Assembly (NCBI GenBank): GCA_964529405.1
Contig: CAZGWE010000005.1
Location: 1-62,128, forward strand
Reading direction: 5' to 3'
Source: CAZGWE01 sp964529405
GTDB lineage: Bacteria; Patescibacteriota; UBA1384; XYA2-FULL-43-10; 1-14-0-10-43-13
Length of the DNA stretch: 62,128 bases
In this document: piece after piece, positions 8,295-17,615 of the stretch
Layout of the letters: each line of letters begins with the position of its first letter
Numbering within the stretch: the stretch's first letter is position 1
Made by a program: the position numbers and the translations under genes
The notes under the pieces: generated by a model
Database searches by the model: none
Told to the model about the DNA's origin: nothing
What the model saw: the letters and a program-made list of their open reading frames with translations, nothing else

Positions 8295-9728
8295 TTATCC
8301 TGCCAGTTCTCTTACCTCCACAGTCCCCTCCGGCAAACGGCGTTTCTCCAGGTCGGCAAAACGCATTTGGGCCGGGTTAAAGAAGACTTCAACCTGGCCG
8401 GTTGGACCGTTTCTATGCTTTTTGATTAGAATTTCAGTGATGCCCTTCTTTTCCGTATCGGGCTTGTAGTACTCCTCGCGGTACAAAAACATGACCATAT
8501 CGGCATCCTGCTCGATTGAGCCTGATTCTCTTAAATCCGACAGTTGCGGCCGCTTGTCATCCCGGTGCTCAACGGCCCGGGAGAGCTGGGAAAGGGCAAT
8601 GACCGGCACGTTCAATTCGCGGGCCAAGCCCTTGAGCGAGCGTGAAATTTCAGAGATCTCCTGAACACGGTTGCCGTCGGAACTGCGCGAGTGGCCGGAC
8701 ATCAATTGCAAATAGTCAACAATAATCATTCCCAATCCATGCTCCATTTGAAGGCGTCTGGCCTTGGCCCGAATCTCCATAACATTAGCTCCCGGCGAAT
8801 CGTCAATAAAAATTGGCGCCTCCGACAGAACGCCCATAGCATAACCGATCTTGGGAAAATCATCATCAGAGAGGTTGCCGGTACGCAGTTTCCAGGAGTC
8901 AACACCAGCTTGCGAGGATAGTAAACGGTCAACCAGCTGATCCTTGCTCATCTCCAGCGAAAATACGCCGACGGCAATTTTTTCTTCGATGGCGGCATGT
9001 TCGGCTAAATTCAAAGCGAATGAAGTTTTGCCCATCGAGGGACGGGCGGCCAGGATAACAAGATCGGATTTCTGCCAACCGGCTGTTAAATTATCGAGAT
9101 GCTTAAACCCGGAAGGCACTCCCCTGATCGCGCCTTTATCTTTATCTTTATGGATGTGGTCAATACGGTCAAAAGCCTCGGCCAAGACCTCTCGGATCGG
9201 TACAAATTTATCCTTTAAAAATTTTTGGGAGACAGCAAAGAGCGACTGTTCGGCCCTGTCGAGCGTTTCGACAAGTTCGCTCTCTTCGTCAAACCCCAGG
9301 TCAGCAATACTGCTGCCCGCCTTGATCAAACGGCGCAAAACTGCCTTATCGCGCGTAATCTGGGCATAATGGACAATGTTGGTGGCGGTCGGCGTTTCAT
9401 TGACGATTTGGGCCAGATAGCTCGAACCGCCGGCCTCGTCAATTTTATTCTCCGCTTCGAGCGTTTCGGAGAGCGTCACAATATCAACTGGCATCCGTTT
9501 TTCAAACAGTTTGATCATGGCGTCATAAATCAGGTTGTGCCGGTCTTCATAAAAATCTTCCGGCATCAGAATGTCAGCGATTTTAATGAAGGCATCCTTA
9601 TCGAGCAAAATGGCGCCCAGGACGCTCCGCTCGGCCTCAACATTCTGGGGCGGCATACGGACGCCAGAATAAGACGACCGGTTGTCGCGCCTCTCCGCAC
9701 CCTCACTTTTTGAATTTCCCCTCGGCAC
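8295..9728 (-). CDS. dnaB: Replicative DNA helicase DnaB
   Basis: This hexameric helicase unwinds DNA at the replication fork. The N-terminal domain (PPQNVEAERSVLGAILLD) is followed by the RecA-like domain with Walker A ARPSMGKTSF near residue 231, the Walker B region GMIIVDYLQLM and the ALSQLSRAVEHR motif. At 477 residues it is of normal size. The start is a GTG at 9728 with a GAGG box about ten bases upstream. It lies immediately downstream of dnaX in the same direction, with a gap of 47 bp. Confidence 0.95.
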   Translation of the reverse strand: MPRGNSKSEGAERRDNRSSYSGVRMPPQNVEAERSVLGAILLDKDAFIKIADILMPEDFYEDRHNLIYDAMIKLFEKRMPVDIVTLSETLEAENKIDEAGGSSYLAQIVNETPTATNIVHYAQITRDKAVLRRLIKAGSSIADLGFDEESELVETLDRAEQSLFAVSQKFLKDKFVPIREVLAEAFDRIDHIHKDKDKGAIRGVPSGFKHLDNLTAGWQKSDLVILAARPSMGKTSFALNLAEHAAIEEKIAVGVFSLEMSKDQLVDRLLSSQAGVDSWKLRTGNLSDDDFPKIGYAMGVLSEAPIFIDDSPGANVMEIRAKARRLQMEHGLGMIIVDYLQLMSGHSRSSDGNRVQEISEISRSLKGLARELNVPVIALSQLSRAVEHRDDKRPQLSDLRESGSIEQDADMVMFLYREEYYKPDTEKKGITEILIKKHRNGPTGQVEVFFNPAQMRFADLEKRRLPEGTVEVRELAG

Positions 9729-9775
9729 TATCTCTTACCTCGCCAATTTTTTAAATTAAAAATTTATAGCTGCGT

Positions 9776-11404
9776 TCACCCCTCTACCTCGAAGACCTCT
9801 GCCACCGCTGCTTGCAGTTCGTCATCGCTGGCCGCTTTGGCCTCTTTTTTGGCCCCTTTGGCACCAATTAATTCGCATAAAATTTGATAATCAGACCCTG
9901 TTACATCCCTTAAAATTTTTTCCAGAATGTTGCGATTCTTGACTTCCGAGATTTTGTCTTTATGAAACTTGAACCGTACGCCTATGCTAAGCCGGCTGTT
10001 TGTTATATTCATCGGCTTAGCGTCGCGCAACAGTGCAAACAAGCTGGCATTTTCGACCTTAGCCAGGGCGGTGATTTTCTGCCAAATATCGGCCGTCATT
10101 TCAAGGACGGGAGCCAAGGCAGCCTCCGGCTGTTTATTATTTAATGGTTCGACTGTTTCATTGCTTTTCATGCCCCCGCCATCCCGATAAACCTGCGGCA
10201 CGGGATCATGTTTTTTTTGGCTATTGCCGGATTTTTCGTCCTCACCCCGTTTTGGTTTAGAATAACTTCCGATAATTTCGGGATTCGGATTTTGAATATT
10301 AGAATTTATTTCAAATTCAGGCTTTATGATTTCTGATTTGTCACCGCAAGTGGCCACGATAGCCATCTCGAGCGGCAGGAGAGGATTACTTACCTCCTTG
10401 ATCAATCTGCCCTTATCAATAAACTCCTGCAAAACGGTCCTAATTTGGTCAACCTCAAGTTTTGTCGCTAAGCCAACTACTTTTTTCTTATTTTCCTCCG
10501 TGTCCTCGTGCATCGGTTTGCCGGCAATTCGAGCGAGGAGAATTTCCCGCAAACTCTCGATAATTTCGCTGTTCAGCTGCGCAATATCGGCGCCGCTCTC
10601 GTACACAGCCTGGACGATTTTTAATCCCTCCTCCGGGACGCCATTAAAAATCGTCTCTATTAAGCGGAAAACCTCCTCGCTCTGACTTAAACCCAAAACG
10701 TTAACTACATCAGGAACTGAAACCTTGTTGGAAAAAGCGGCGACTTGCTCAAATAAAGAAATACTGTCCCTGTGCCCGCCCGCCGCGGCAATGGCAATCA
10801 GGTCAAGCGAACCGTCATCAATCTCAATCTTCTCGGCTTGAGCAATTTTCTTTAAATTCTGTTTTATCTCTTCTTTCGAAACGCGGCGAAAGTCATACCG
10901 CTGGACGCGGGAAAGGATGGTGGCCGGCAATTTGTGAACTTCGGTCGTGGCCAGGATAAAAACGACATGGCCCGGCGGTTCTTCAAGCGTCTTTAGAAGG
11001 GCGTTAAAAGCACTCTTTGACAGCATATGGACTTCATCAATGATATAGACTTTCTTCTTGGCCTTGCCTGGGGCAATTCTGGCCTGGCCAATCAGCTCGC
11101 GAACATCGTCAACGCCGGTGTGCGAAGCAGCATCGATCTCGACTATATCTAATGCCCGGCCCTCTTTTATCTCCCGGCAGATATCACACTCGTCACATGG
11201 CTCGGCATCTTTTGGGTTGGTGCAATTAATAGCCTTGGCTAACAATCTAGCCGTGGTCGTTTTGCCAGTACCTCGTGGACCAGTTAGCAAATAAGCATGG
11301 CTCTCCATGCCATTTTTGAGTGCAGAAAGCAGGGTCTGGCTTATGTGGTCCTGGCCAACCAAATCAACAAACTTTTGCGGTCTGTATTTTAGATAAAAAG
11401 CCAT
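9776..11404 (-). CDS. dnaX: DNA polymerase III gamma/tau subunit
   Basis: The ATPase motor of the clamp loader. Walker A GPRGTGKTT is at residues 42-50, a zinc module at Cys61, Cys70, Cys73 and Cys76, and DEVHMLS at 123-129; SRVQRYDF follows as the sensor region. The 542-residue length suggests a tau-like C-terminal extension. Residues encoded near 10255-10325 (EINSNIQNPNPEI) resemble a common intergenic microrepeat and may be an in-frame insertion in the linker between ATPase and C-terminal domains. It is the first gene of the leftward dnaX-dnaB cluster. Confidence 0.93.
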   Translation of the reverse strand: MAFYLKYRPQKFVDLVGQDHISQTLLSALKNGMESHAYLLTGPRGTGKTTTARLLAKAINCTNPKDAEPCDECDICREIKEGRALDIVEIDAASHTGVDDVRELIGQARIAPGKAKKKVYIIDEVHMLSKSAFNALLKTLEEPPGHVVFILATTEVHKLPATILSRVQRYDFRRVSKEEIKQNLKKIAQAEKIEIDDGSLDLIAIAAAGGHRDSISLFEQVAAFSNKVSVPDVVNVLGLSQSEEVFRLIETIFNGVPEEGLKIVQAVYESGADIAQLNSEIIESLREILLARIAGKPMHEDTEENKKKVVGLATKLEVDQIRTVLQEFIDKGRLIKEVSNPLLPLEMAIVATCGDKSEIIKPEFEINSNIQNPNPEIIGSYSKPKRGEDEKSGNSQKKHDPVPQVYRDGGGMKSNETVEPLNNKQPEAALAPVLEMTADIWQKITALAKVENASLFALLRDAKPMNITNSRLSIGVRFKFHKDKISEVKNRNILEKILRDVTGSDYQILCELIGAKGAKKEAKAASDDELQAAVAEVFEVEG

Positions 11405-11481
11405 GCGCTCCTTCCAGTCGCGCCCCTACGAAAATACGAATCTGAACGAAATTACCAAATTATGAATAATGATCCTTTGTC

Positions 11482-11520
11482 ATCCCCGCGAAGGCAGGGA
11501 TCTATTCGTAGTTTCGCGAG
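11482..11520. repeat. Intergenic microrepeat
   Basis: A short element starting GTCATCCCCGCGAAGGCAGG, of the same class as copies inside and between other genes in this window (for example 34638-34728 and 53285-53310). It lies in the dnaX-pilB gap. Confidence 0.6.
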
Positions 11521-11622
11521 GGGTAAGGCAACTTGCTATCATTATAGCCCCTCTGCCAACGTATCGTGAAGCGATGGCTTATTTGCCACTCCTGCGCTCA
11601 AAGGCCGATTTTGAGCCTAAAC

Positions 11623-11654
11623 TTATCCCCAGGTTGTGCACAGAGTTATGCACA
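11623..11654 (+). other. Cluster of three DnaA-box-like 9-mers (possible origin or DnaA-controlled promoter)
   Basis: Three 9-mers in one orientation stand 11 and 12 bp apart: TTATCCCCA (11623), TTGTGCACA (11634) and TTATGCACA (11646). The third matches the TTATNCACA consensus exactly; the others differ at one position. AT-rich DNA follows to about 11760. Transcription diverges here, with dnaX-dnaB-polA to the left and pilB-pilO to the right. dnaA itself is not in the window, so origin function is only a possibility. Confidence 0.4.
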
Positions 11655-11712
11655 CCTCTCTCTCCTCCCCGTCAAACGATATTAAACCGATAATAAATAT
11701 CGGTCCAACGTC

Positions 11713-11742
11713 TTGCTTAAAATTACGGAAAAATGATACAAT
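11713..11742 (+). promoter_or_regulatory. Predicted promoter of the pilus operon
   Basis: TTGCTT at 11713-11718 and TACAAT at 11737-11742 are separated by 18 bp, upstream of the pilB ATG at 11823. The start codon is preceded by AGAGGGG. Confidence 0.45.
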
Positions 11743-11822
11743 ATTGATAAGAAAGATAATGGAAAGTCCCCCTTCGCCAAAGCTACGGGGGATGCCCCGA
11801 TATCCGGGGCAGAGGGGCAAGT

Positions 11823-14039
11823 ATGGTTCGGCAGGAGTTGGCCAGGCAACTGGCTAAAAAGGCAAAAATAACCCAGCGTCAAGCTGAAAATATTATCATT
11901 GCCTTTGGCGCGACAATTAGAGAAGCTCTCGAGAAAGGCGACAAGATCGTCTATTCTAACTTTGGTACTTTTTACACCGTCCACTATCCCTCCAAAATAA
12001 TAATGCACCCCAAATACGGCGCCGCCAAAAAAATGGTTATGCTGCCGACCAATGTCGCCAAATGGATGCCAGCCGAAAATATCAAAAAAATGGTCGCTAG
12101 TGGCAAAATAATCGAAAATCCCACTATGCACGGCAAAAAACGAAAAACGGAAACTGGCAATGATTCCGTTATCCGTCATCCGTCATCCGTCCCCCAATCG
12201 GAAGGCATCGAAATCCCCATCAAGCGCTCTGCCTCAAAAAAAGAGGCCGGGATAGAAAAAGCAACACAAATAACCGGTCCCGACAATAACCTCGTCTTCC
12301 AAAATAACGCAGGAGAGCCAGCCGCACCGGCAACCGGCAACATTGCTGAAAATCTGACGCCTGACGAAAACGAGAATACCAATCCCGAAGACAAGCATAA
12401 AACACTCTGGAACCGTCTCTGGGGCGACAAAAACGACGAGACGGCTGCAACGGTTGAAACAGCCGTAGAAAAGCTGCCGCCCTTCACCTCCGATTACTCT
12501 AATATCGCCTATATAGACCTCTCCAAAACAACCGTACCCAAAGAAATCCTCCAGCTTATTCCGGAAAAGATCGCCCGGAAATACAAAGCCGTTCCGATCG
12601 AAGAAAGCGAGGGCAAGTTAGTTTTGGCGATGAGCGATCCGGAAGATATCGAGGCTAAGGAAATAATTAAAAAATACTGCCAGAAGCAGCTTTTGATCCG
12701 TCTGTCTTCGGAATTGGATGTCAATCATATCATTGACCAATACCAGGGCCTCGAGTCAGAAGTTGAGGAAGCCATAGAAACCAATGAGGATGAACTTAAA
12801 AAAGATGGCGACAAACAGAAAAAAACTCTGCTGGAGTCAACTCTGAACGATGCCCCGGCGGCCCGCATTGTCACTTCGCTTCTAAAGCGGGCTATTCGCG
12901 ATAAAGCCTCCGACATCCACATCGAACCGGCCGAAAAAGAGATCCAGGTACGTTTTCGGCTCGACGGCATATTAAGAAAAAAAGTTACTCTGCCCAAGGA
13001 TATCCATCTGGCTGTCATTTCGCGCATCAAAATTATGGCCAATCTGAAGATAGACGAGCAAAGGCTGCCCCAGGACGGCCGTTTTAGCATCAATGCTGAC
13101 GGGCATAGAGTTGATTTTCGAATCTCCACCATGCCGACTGCTTATGGCGAGAAGGTCGTTATGCGCGTCTTGGATAAGTCGGCCGGAATTTTAACTGTCG
13201 AGCAGTTGGGCTTGCTGGGCAGCGGTCTTGACACCCTGAAGGCCAACCTCGACAAATCACACGGTATGATCCTGGTCACCGGACCGACCGGCTCCGGCAA
13301 GACAACAACCCTTTATGCTCTGATAGATAAACTTTTCAATGAGGGTGTTAATATTATTACCCTTGAGGATCCGATCGAATATCAAGTTCCCGGCATTAAC
13401 CAAAGTCAGGTCAACCACGAAATTAACTACACTTTCGCCTCCGGCCTCCGTTCAATTGTCCGACAGGACCCCGATATTATCATGATCGGAGAAATTCGCG
13501 ACAGCGAAACAGCCGAGATGGCTGTCCAGGCCGCACTCACCGGCCATGTTGTCCTTTCAACTCTCCACACCAATGATGCGGCCGGCGCCGCTCCCCGCCT
13601 GATTGACATGAAAGTCGAACCGTTCTTGCTCACTTCATCTTTAAACCTGGTCATCGGCCAACGTCTGGCCAGAAAAACCTGCGAGGAGTGCAAAGAGGAA
13701 ACCAAGGTTAGCGAAGCGGAAATTAAAACCGTTAACTTAATCATCGCCAAAATGCCGGCTGCCGAAAGAGAAAAATACACCAAGGCCGAGTTGAAGTTTT
13801 TTAAGGGCAAGGGTTGCAAAACTTGTTCCGGTTCCGGTTACAAGGGCCGGCTGGGCGTTTACGAAGTTATGGCAGTAAACGAACCGGTTAAGGAGCTGGT
13901 ATTAAAAAAGGCCTCCTCCGACGCCATTGCCCAAACTGCCGTCAAGGGTGGCATGGTTACCATGGTCCAGGACGGCATCATCAAAGCCATAGAAGGCATC
14001 ACCACGCTGGAAGAGGTCTGGAGAGTAACGAAGGATTAA
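11823..14039 (+). CDS. pilB: HU domain-PilB fusion, type IV pilus extension ATPase
   Basis: This 738-residue protein joins two parts. Residues 1-95 form an HU/IHF-type DNA-binding domain (VRQELARQLAKKAKITQRQA at the start, SNFGTFYTVHYP in the arm region). After a linker of about 120 residues comes a PilB/GspE ATPase with an MshEN-type N-terminal domain at about 216-330, Walker A GPTGSGKTT near 487, the Asp/Walker B region DPDIIMIGEIRD near 548 and a CxxC pair of zinc motifs near 620 and 665. PilB drives pilus polymerisation. The linker contains a repeat-like VIRHPSSV stretch from tandem CCGTCAT units (12166-12200). The reading frame is continuous from HU to PilB. It is the first gene of pilB-C-M-N-O. 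Confidence 0.9.
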   Translation: MVRQELARQLAKKAKITQRQAENIIIAFGATIREALEKGDKIVYSNFGTFYTVHYPSKIIMHPKYGAAKKMVMLPTNVAKWMPAENIKKMVASGKIIENPTMHGKKRKTETGNDSVIRHPSSVPQSEGIEIPIKRSASKKEAGIEKATQITGPDNNLVFQNNAGEPAAPATGNIAENLTPDENENTNPEDKHKTLWNRLWGDKNDETAATVETAVEKLPPFTSDYSNIAYIDLSKTTVPKEILQLIPEKIARKYKAVPIEESEGKLVLAMSDPEDIEAKEIIKKYCQKQLLIRLSSELDVNHIIDQYQGLESEVEEAIETNEDELKKDGDKQKKTLLESTLNDAPAARIVTSLLKRAIRDKASDIHIEPAEKEIQVRFRLDGILRKKVTLPKDIHLAVISRIKIMANLKIDEQRLPQDGRFSINADGHRVDFRISTMPTAYGEKVVMRVLDKSAGILTVEQLGLLGSGLDTLKANLDKSHGMILVTGPTGSGKTTTLYALIDKLFNEGVNIITLEDPIEYQVPGINQSQVNHEINYTFASGLRSIVRQDPDIIMIGEIRDSETAEMAVQAALTGHVVLSTLHTNDAAGAAPRLIDMKVEPFLLTSSLNLVIGQRLARKTCEECKEETKVSEAEIKTVNLIIAKMPAAEREKYTKAELKFFKGKGCKTCSGSGYKGRLGVYEVMAVNEPVKELVLKKASSDAIAQTAVKGGMVTMVQDGIIKAIEGITTLEEVWRVTKD

Positions 14040-14044
14040 TAAAA

Positions 14045-15256
14045 GTGCGAAAGTACTTGATTGTTATGCGATTTTCATACACGGCAAAAGACAAAACAGG
14101 CAAAGTTATCCAAGGCGCCGTTGAAGCCAACAACGAAAAGGGCGTCTCTTCTGTCCTGCACAATAAAGGCCTTTTTGCCATCGCCGTCAAAGCAGAATCT
14201 AAAGGCTTGGTTATTTTCAGGCGCAAGGTCAGCGCTAAAGACAAGATCATTTTCACGGAACAACTCCAAATTATGATTAAGGCCGGGCTGCCTTTAGCTG
14301 TCGCTATGGAATCGCTGAAAGATGAAACCGAAAATAAGAATTTTGCCAAGCAGATCAATCAAATTATGGCCGATATCGAAGGGGGCGAATCGCTCTCCAA
14401 TGCCCTAGCCAAACACCCTTCTACTTTTAGCGAAATATATGTCAATATGATCCGTTCGGGCGAAAAAAATGGTAAACTGGATATTGTCCTGGAACGCTTA
14501 ATCCAACAAACGTCAAAAGAGTATGAACTTAACCGTAAAATCCGCGGTGCCCTTAGTTATCCCATCTTTGTTTTTGTGGTTCTAATCTGCGTCCTGGTCC
14601 TGATCCTGGTTTTCATCATTCCACAGCTTAAACTTATCTTCGATGACGCCGGCATCGAACTTCCGGCCCTGACCAAAGCCGTCATTGCCTTAAGCCTTTT
14701 TTTAACCAAGTACGGCCTCTTTGTCCTTGGAGGCGCAGTAGCGTTGTTTATAACTCTGTCCCGCTGGCGAAAAACTTCCTCCGGCAAGCACTTCTTCGAC
14801 GCTCTGGTCTTGCACGTTCCCGTCATCGGTACTTTGCTCAAAAAAAGCTATATGTCCCGCTTCACCCGTACCTTTGCTTCACTCGTTGCTTCGGGCCTGC
14901 CCCTGCTGGAAATCTTCAAGATTTCCGGCAACGTGGTCGGCAATGTTTATTATGAAGAAGAAATCACCGGCATGGCGGACAAGGTCAAGAACGGGGTAGC
15001 TGTTTCTGCAACGCTCAAAGAGAGCAAATATTTTCCCGGCATTATCGGCCAATTAGCTGCTGTCGGCGAAAAATCGGGTAGTCTTGACGACGTTTTTAAC
15101 AACATGGCTGATTTCTTTGACCGGGATATTGACAATATGACAGCCAATCTTTCAACCATGCTTGAACCGATCCTTATGGCCGTGATGGGTGCCGGTATCG
15201 GCATAATTATAATTTCGGTCTTGCAACCGATGTATGGATTGGTCAATGCAATATAA
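14045..15256 (+). CDS. pilC: Type IV pilus inner-membrane platform protein PilC
   Basis: A protein of 403 residues with two repeated GspF domains (LPLAVAMESL... and LPLLEIFKISG...). Each is followed by membrane segments, including VFVVLICVLVLILVFII and a C-terminal AVMGAGIGIIIISVL. PilC anchors the extension motor in the inner membrane. The GTG start at 14045 is used because AAGGATT lies about nine bases upstream; an in-frame ATG at 14066 matches the common MRFSYTAKDK start and is the alternative. It follows pilB by 5 bp. Confidence 0.92.
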   Translation: MRKYLIVMRFSYTAKDKTGKVIQGAVEANNEKGVSSVLHNKGLFAIAVKAESKGLVIFRRKVSAKDKIIFTEQLQIMIKAGLPLAVAMESLKDETENKNFAKQINQIMADIEGGESLSNALAKHPSTFSEIYVNMIRSGEKNGKLDIVLERLIQQTSKEYELNRKIRGALSYPIFVFVVLICVLVLILVFIIPQLKLIFDDAGIELPALTKAVIALSLFLTKYGLFVLGGAVALFITLSRWRKTSSGKHFFDALVLHVPVIGTLLKKSYMSRFTRTFASLVASGLPLLEIFKISGNVVGNVYYEEEITGMADKVKNGVAVSATLKESKYFPGIIGQLAAVGEKSGSLDDVFNNMADFFDRDIDNMTANLSTMLEPILMAVMGAGIGIIIISVLQPMYGLVNAI

Positions 15257-15280
15257 TAAATCAAGGATATGAGGAATTAT

Positions 15281-16246
15281 ATGACAGGGCTTTTTTCACA
15301 AAATAACACTCTCGGCCTTGACATTGGCTCCGATGCCCTAAAACTCGTCGAGCTTAAACCGGACGGGAATGGTTTTGCCGTGGTTAGCTCAATTGACTTG
15401 CCGATATCCGAAAGAATCATCGAAAAAGACCTGTTTAAAGACAAAGAAATGACTGTTAAAATAATTAAGGAGACATGCCAAAAAGCCAAACCGGTTGAAA
15501 TCAGAGCCAAAAAGCTTGTTACCGCCTTGCCGGAAACATATATTTTTTCCAAAGTTATTCAACTGCCCAAGATGAGACCGGGCGAATACGAAAAGGCCGT
15601 GCCGCTTGAAGCAGCCCAAACTTTGCCTATTCCCATCGAAGAAACTTGTATTGATTACCAAATATTATCGCAGCATCCCGACTCATCTTTAGTTGACATC
15701 TTGCTGGTGGCAGCTCCGAAGCGCTTGGTTGATGAGTACCTTGAGGTCACAAAAATGGCCGGATTGGATTTAGTCGCCATCGAAACCAAACCGTTAGCCT
15801 CGGGACGGGCCATCTTGACAGACAAAGATAACAGCGGGCTGGCTATTATCGAGATTGGTACGGAAGTGTCCCGAGTCTCAATCTGGGAGGAAAGAAATAT
15901 CCGTCTTACCACCACTATCGGTGTCGGCAAAAACCAGATAGACACAAGTTTGGCTGACGACGAAGAACCTTACAAGATTGGCAATTTAGAACAGAGCGAA
16001 ATTCTAGCCCAGATCAGCAAAGAGCTGCTTGAGGTTATCAAATACCATCAAAACCGCGATTACAAACCCCGGCCGGTTGAGAAAATCTATCTCTGCGGTT
16101 CGGGCGGCAAGATCGCCAATTTAGCTGCCTACCTGACTGACAAAGTTAAAATCAAGTGCGAGATCGGCAAGCCGAACGTGGCCGGCAAGATCCAATTAGG
16201 AACAGAATTTGCCATTGCGGCCGGTTTAGCCATGAGGAAAGAATGA
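15281..16246 (+). CDS. pilM: Type IV pilus assembly protein PilM
   Basis: An actin-like ATPase of about 321 residues that links the cytoplasmic face of the pilus machine to PilN. The N-terminus has the phosphate-binding LGLDIGSDALKLVEL motif, and the protein keeps the family's AIIEIGTEVSR and YLCGSGGKIANL segments. The ATG at 15281 is preferred because GAGGA stands six bases upstream; another in-frame ATG is at 15269. The stop overlaps the pilN start (ATGA), so the genes are translationally coupled. Confidence 0.9.
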   Translation: MTGLFSQNNTLGLDIGSDALKLVELKPDGNGFAVVSSIDLPISERIIEKDLFKDKEMTVKIIKETCQKAKPVEIRAKKLVTALPETYIFSKVIQLPKMRPGEYEKAVPLEAAQTLPIPIEETCIDYQILSQHPDSSLVDILLVAAPKRLVDEYLEVTKMAGLDLVAIETKPLASGRAILTDKDNSGLAIIEIGTEVSRVSIWEERNIRLTTTIGVGKNQIDTSLADDEEPYKIGNLEQSEILAQISKELLEVIKYHQNRDYKPRPVEKIYLCGSGGKIANLAAYLTDKVKIKCEIGKPNVAGKIQLGTEFAIAAGLAMRKE

Positions 16247-16782
16247 TGATCAACCTTATCCCGACACAACTCAAGCGAGAACGTAAACTTAAGGCGGCTG
16301 CCGGGTCGGCCTCTTTGGCGGTTGCTCTCTTGATTATTGTTATAGCGATAATCTCGGAACTGCTGGGCTACCTGGCCGGAACCAGCCAAAGCCGTTTGAA
16401 ATCAATTGAAGATAAAATTTCTACCGCCAATAAATCAGCGGAGCAGTATGGCGAGATTGAACAGAAAATTAATCAGATTAACGGGAAACTGGTAAAAATT
16501 GAGACGGTTAATAAAAACCGGCCGCTCTGGAGTCTGGTTATAGCCGAATTTGAAAAATCCGTGCCCGTTCAAACCAGCATCAACAGTCTAAGTATGGACC
16601 AGGCTACCGGAACACTTGTCCTAAGCGGACAGGCCGAATCGCGGCGCGAAATTGCCAAATTTAAGGAAAAAATGGAGAGCTCCCCGTTTTTCAAAGACGT
16701 TTACTTCTCTTCGTCGGCCTATCAAAGCGGCCAAAATAATTTTAGTTTTTCTATCACGGCTAATTTAGAGAGAGTGAAATGA
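16243..16782 (+). CDS. pilN: Type IV pilus assembly protein PilN
   Basis: A single-pass inner-membrane protein of about 180 residues. It begins MMINLIPTQLKRERK; the INLIP motif is the PilM-binding signature of PilN. A membrane helix follows (LAVALLIIVIAIISELLGYL), then a periplasmic coiled coil and an alpha/beta domain. The start is one of two adjacent ATGs overlapping the pilM stop, after GAGGAAAG. It overlaps pilO by 4 bp. Confidence 0.9.
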   Translation: MMINLIPTQLKRERKLKAAAGSASLAVALLIIVIAIISELLGYLAGTSQSRLKSIEDKISTANKSAEQYGEIEQKINQINGKLVKIETVNKNRPLWSLVIAEFEKSVPVQTSINSLSMDQATGTLVLSGQAESRREIAKFKEKMESSPFFKDVYFSSSAYQSGQNNFSFSITANLERVK

Positions 16783-17354
16783 TCGCTTTTTGGAAAAAAA
16801 CCGTTCTTCTCTCAACCATCTGCCTAATGGTATTTTTTGGCCTTGTCTGGTTCAGGTTTCTGCCCAATTTAAAAGCCATCATCCGAAACAATAAAGAAAC
16901 TGCGCAGAAAGAAACGGAACTAAAGGCAATCAATGACAAGATTGCCGTTTTGAAAGGTTCCGAATCTGATTCCGAAGAGATTTCAAACGCCCTTACCACT
17001 GTAAATGAGCTCTGGCCAGACAAAGAAGAAGTCAGCAACTTTATTGTCGAGATCGAAGGTTTGACCGCCAAAAAAGGTTTAATTTTGGATAGCCTCTCCG
17101 TGATCGAAAAACCGGCCGCAAAAGCCGACAACGGGGGAAGCGGCAGTAAATCAGAAAACAAAGAGAGCGCAAAATCGGCTAAAGATGGTATCGGTTTTAA
17201 CTTTGACACCTCCGGTCATTATACCGTTATCAAAGAATTCATTGCTGATTTAGAAAAATTATCGCGCTTCAACACTGTTTCCACCGTCTCATTAACTAAC
17301 GGCAGCCAGGACATGATTGCAATAAGGATCAACGGTTACATCTATGCAAAATAA
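16779..17354 (+). CDS. pilO: Type IV pilus assembly protein PilO
   Basis: A 191-residue protein with one N-terminal membrane helix (LLSTICLMVFFGLVWFRFL), a short coiled coil and a periplasmic ferredoxin-like domain (SGHYTVIKEFIADLEKLSR), as in PilO. It pairs with PilN in the alignment complex. A low-complexity Gly/Ser/Lys linker (GGSGSKSENKESAKS) divides the coil from the domain. The start overlaps the pilN stop. Confidence 0.88.
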   Translation: MIAFWKKTVLLSTICLMVFFGLVWFRFLPNLKAIIRNNKETAQKETELKAINDKIAVLKGSESDSEEISNALTTVNELWPDKEEVSNFIVEIEGLTAKKGLILDSLSVIEKPAAKADNGGSGSKSENKESAKSAKDGIGFNFDTSGHYTVIKEFIADLEKLSRFNTVSTVSLTNGSQDMIAIRINGYIYAK

Positions 17355-17586
17355 AACGCCTCTAAATTTAATAATTCTTGGTTTTATCCTGATTGCCGGA
17401 GGAGTGTTTTTCTTCTGGCGTTTTTCTCAACCCCCCTCCGCGGCTGATAAGCCGGACGAGTCAACGGTTCTCAAAATCAACAAAACGACCCTCAACGAGC
17501 TAGCCAAACCGAAGAATTATGGCCAATCCATTTCGACTGATGAACCGGGCTTCGGCCGGGAAAACCCCTTTGCTCCCTACAAATAG
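17344..17586 (+). CDS. Short PilP-like pilus protein
   Basis: An 80-residue protein with an N-terminal membrane helix (LIILGFILIAGGVFFFW) and a C-terminus ending GRENPFAPYK. The R-x-N-P-F-x-P ending is like the motif after which PilP proteins carry their beta domain; here the domain is absent. It overlaps pilO by 11 bp and ends the operon. I infer a reduced PilP that may bind PilN/PilO; this is plausible rather than shown. Confidence 0.65.
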   Translation: MQNKTPLNLIILGFILIAGGVFFFWRFSQPPSAADKPDESTVLKINKTTLNELAKPKNYGQSISTDEPGFGRENPFAPYK

Positions 17587-17615
17587 GCCAAAAGACCAAT
17601 AACGTTCTTCCGTCT

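Noticed and set aside
16156..16242. 29-codon N-terminal extension of PilN
   Set aside because: It lies in another frame of pilM; the INLIP motif starts at the ATG overlapping the pilM stop.
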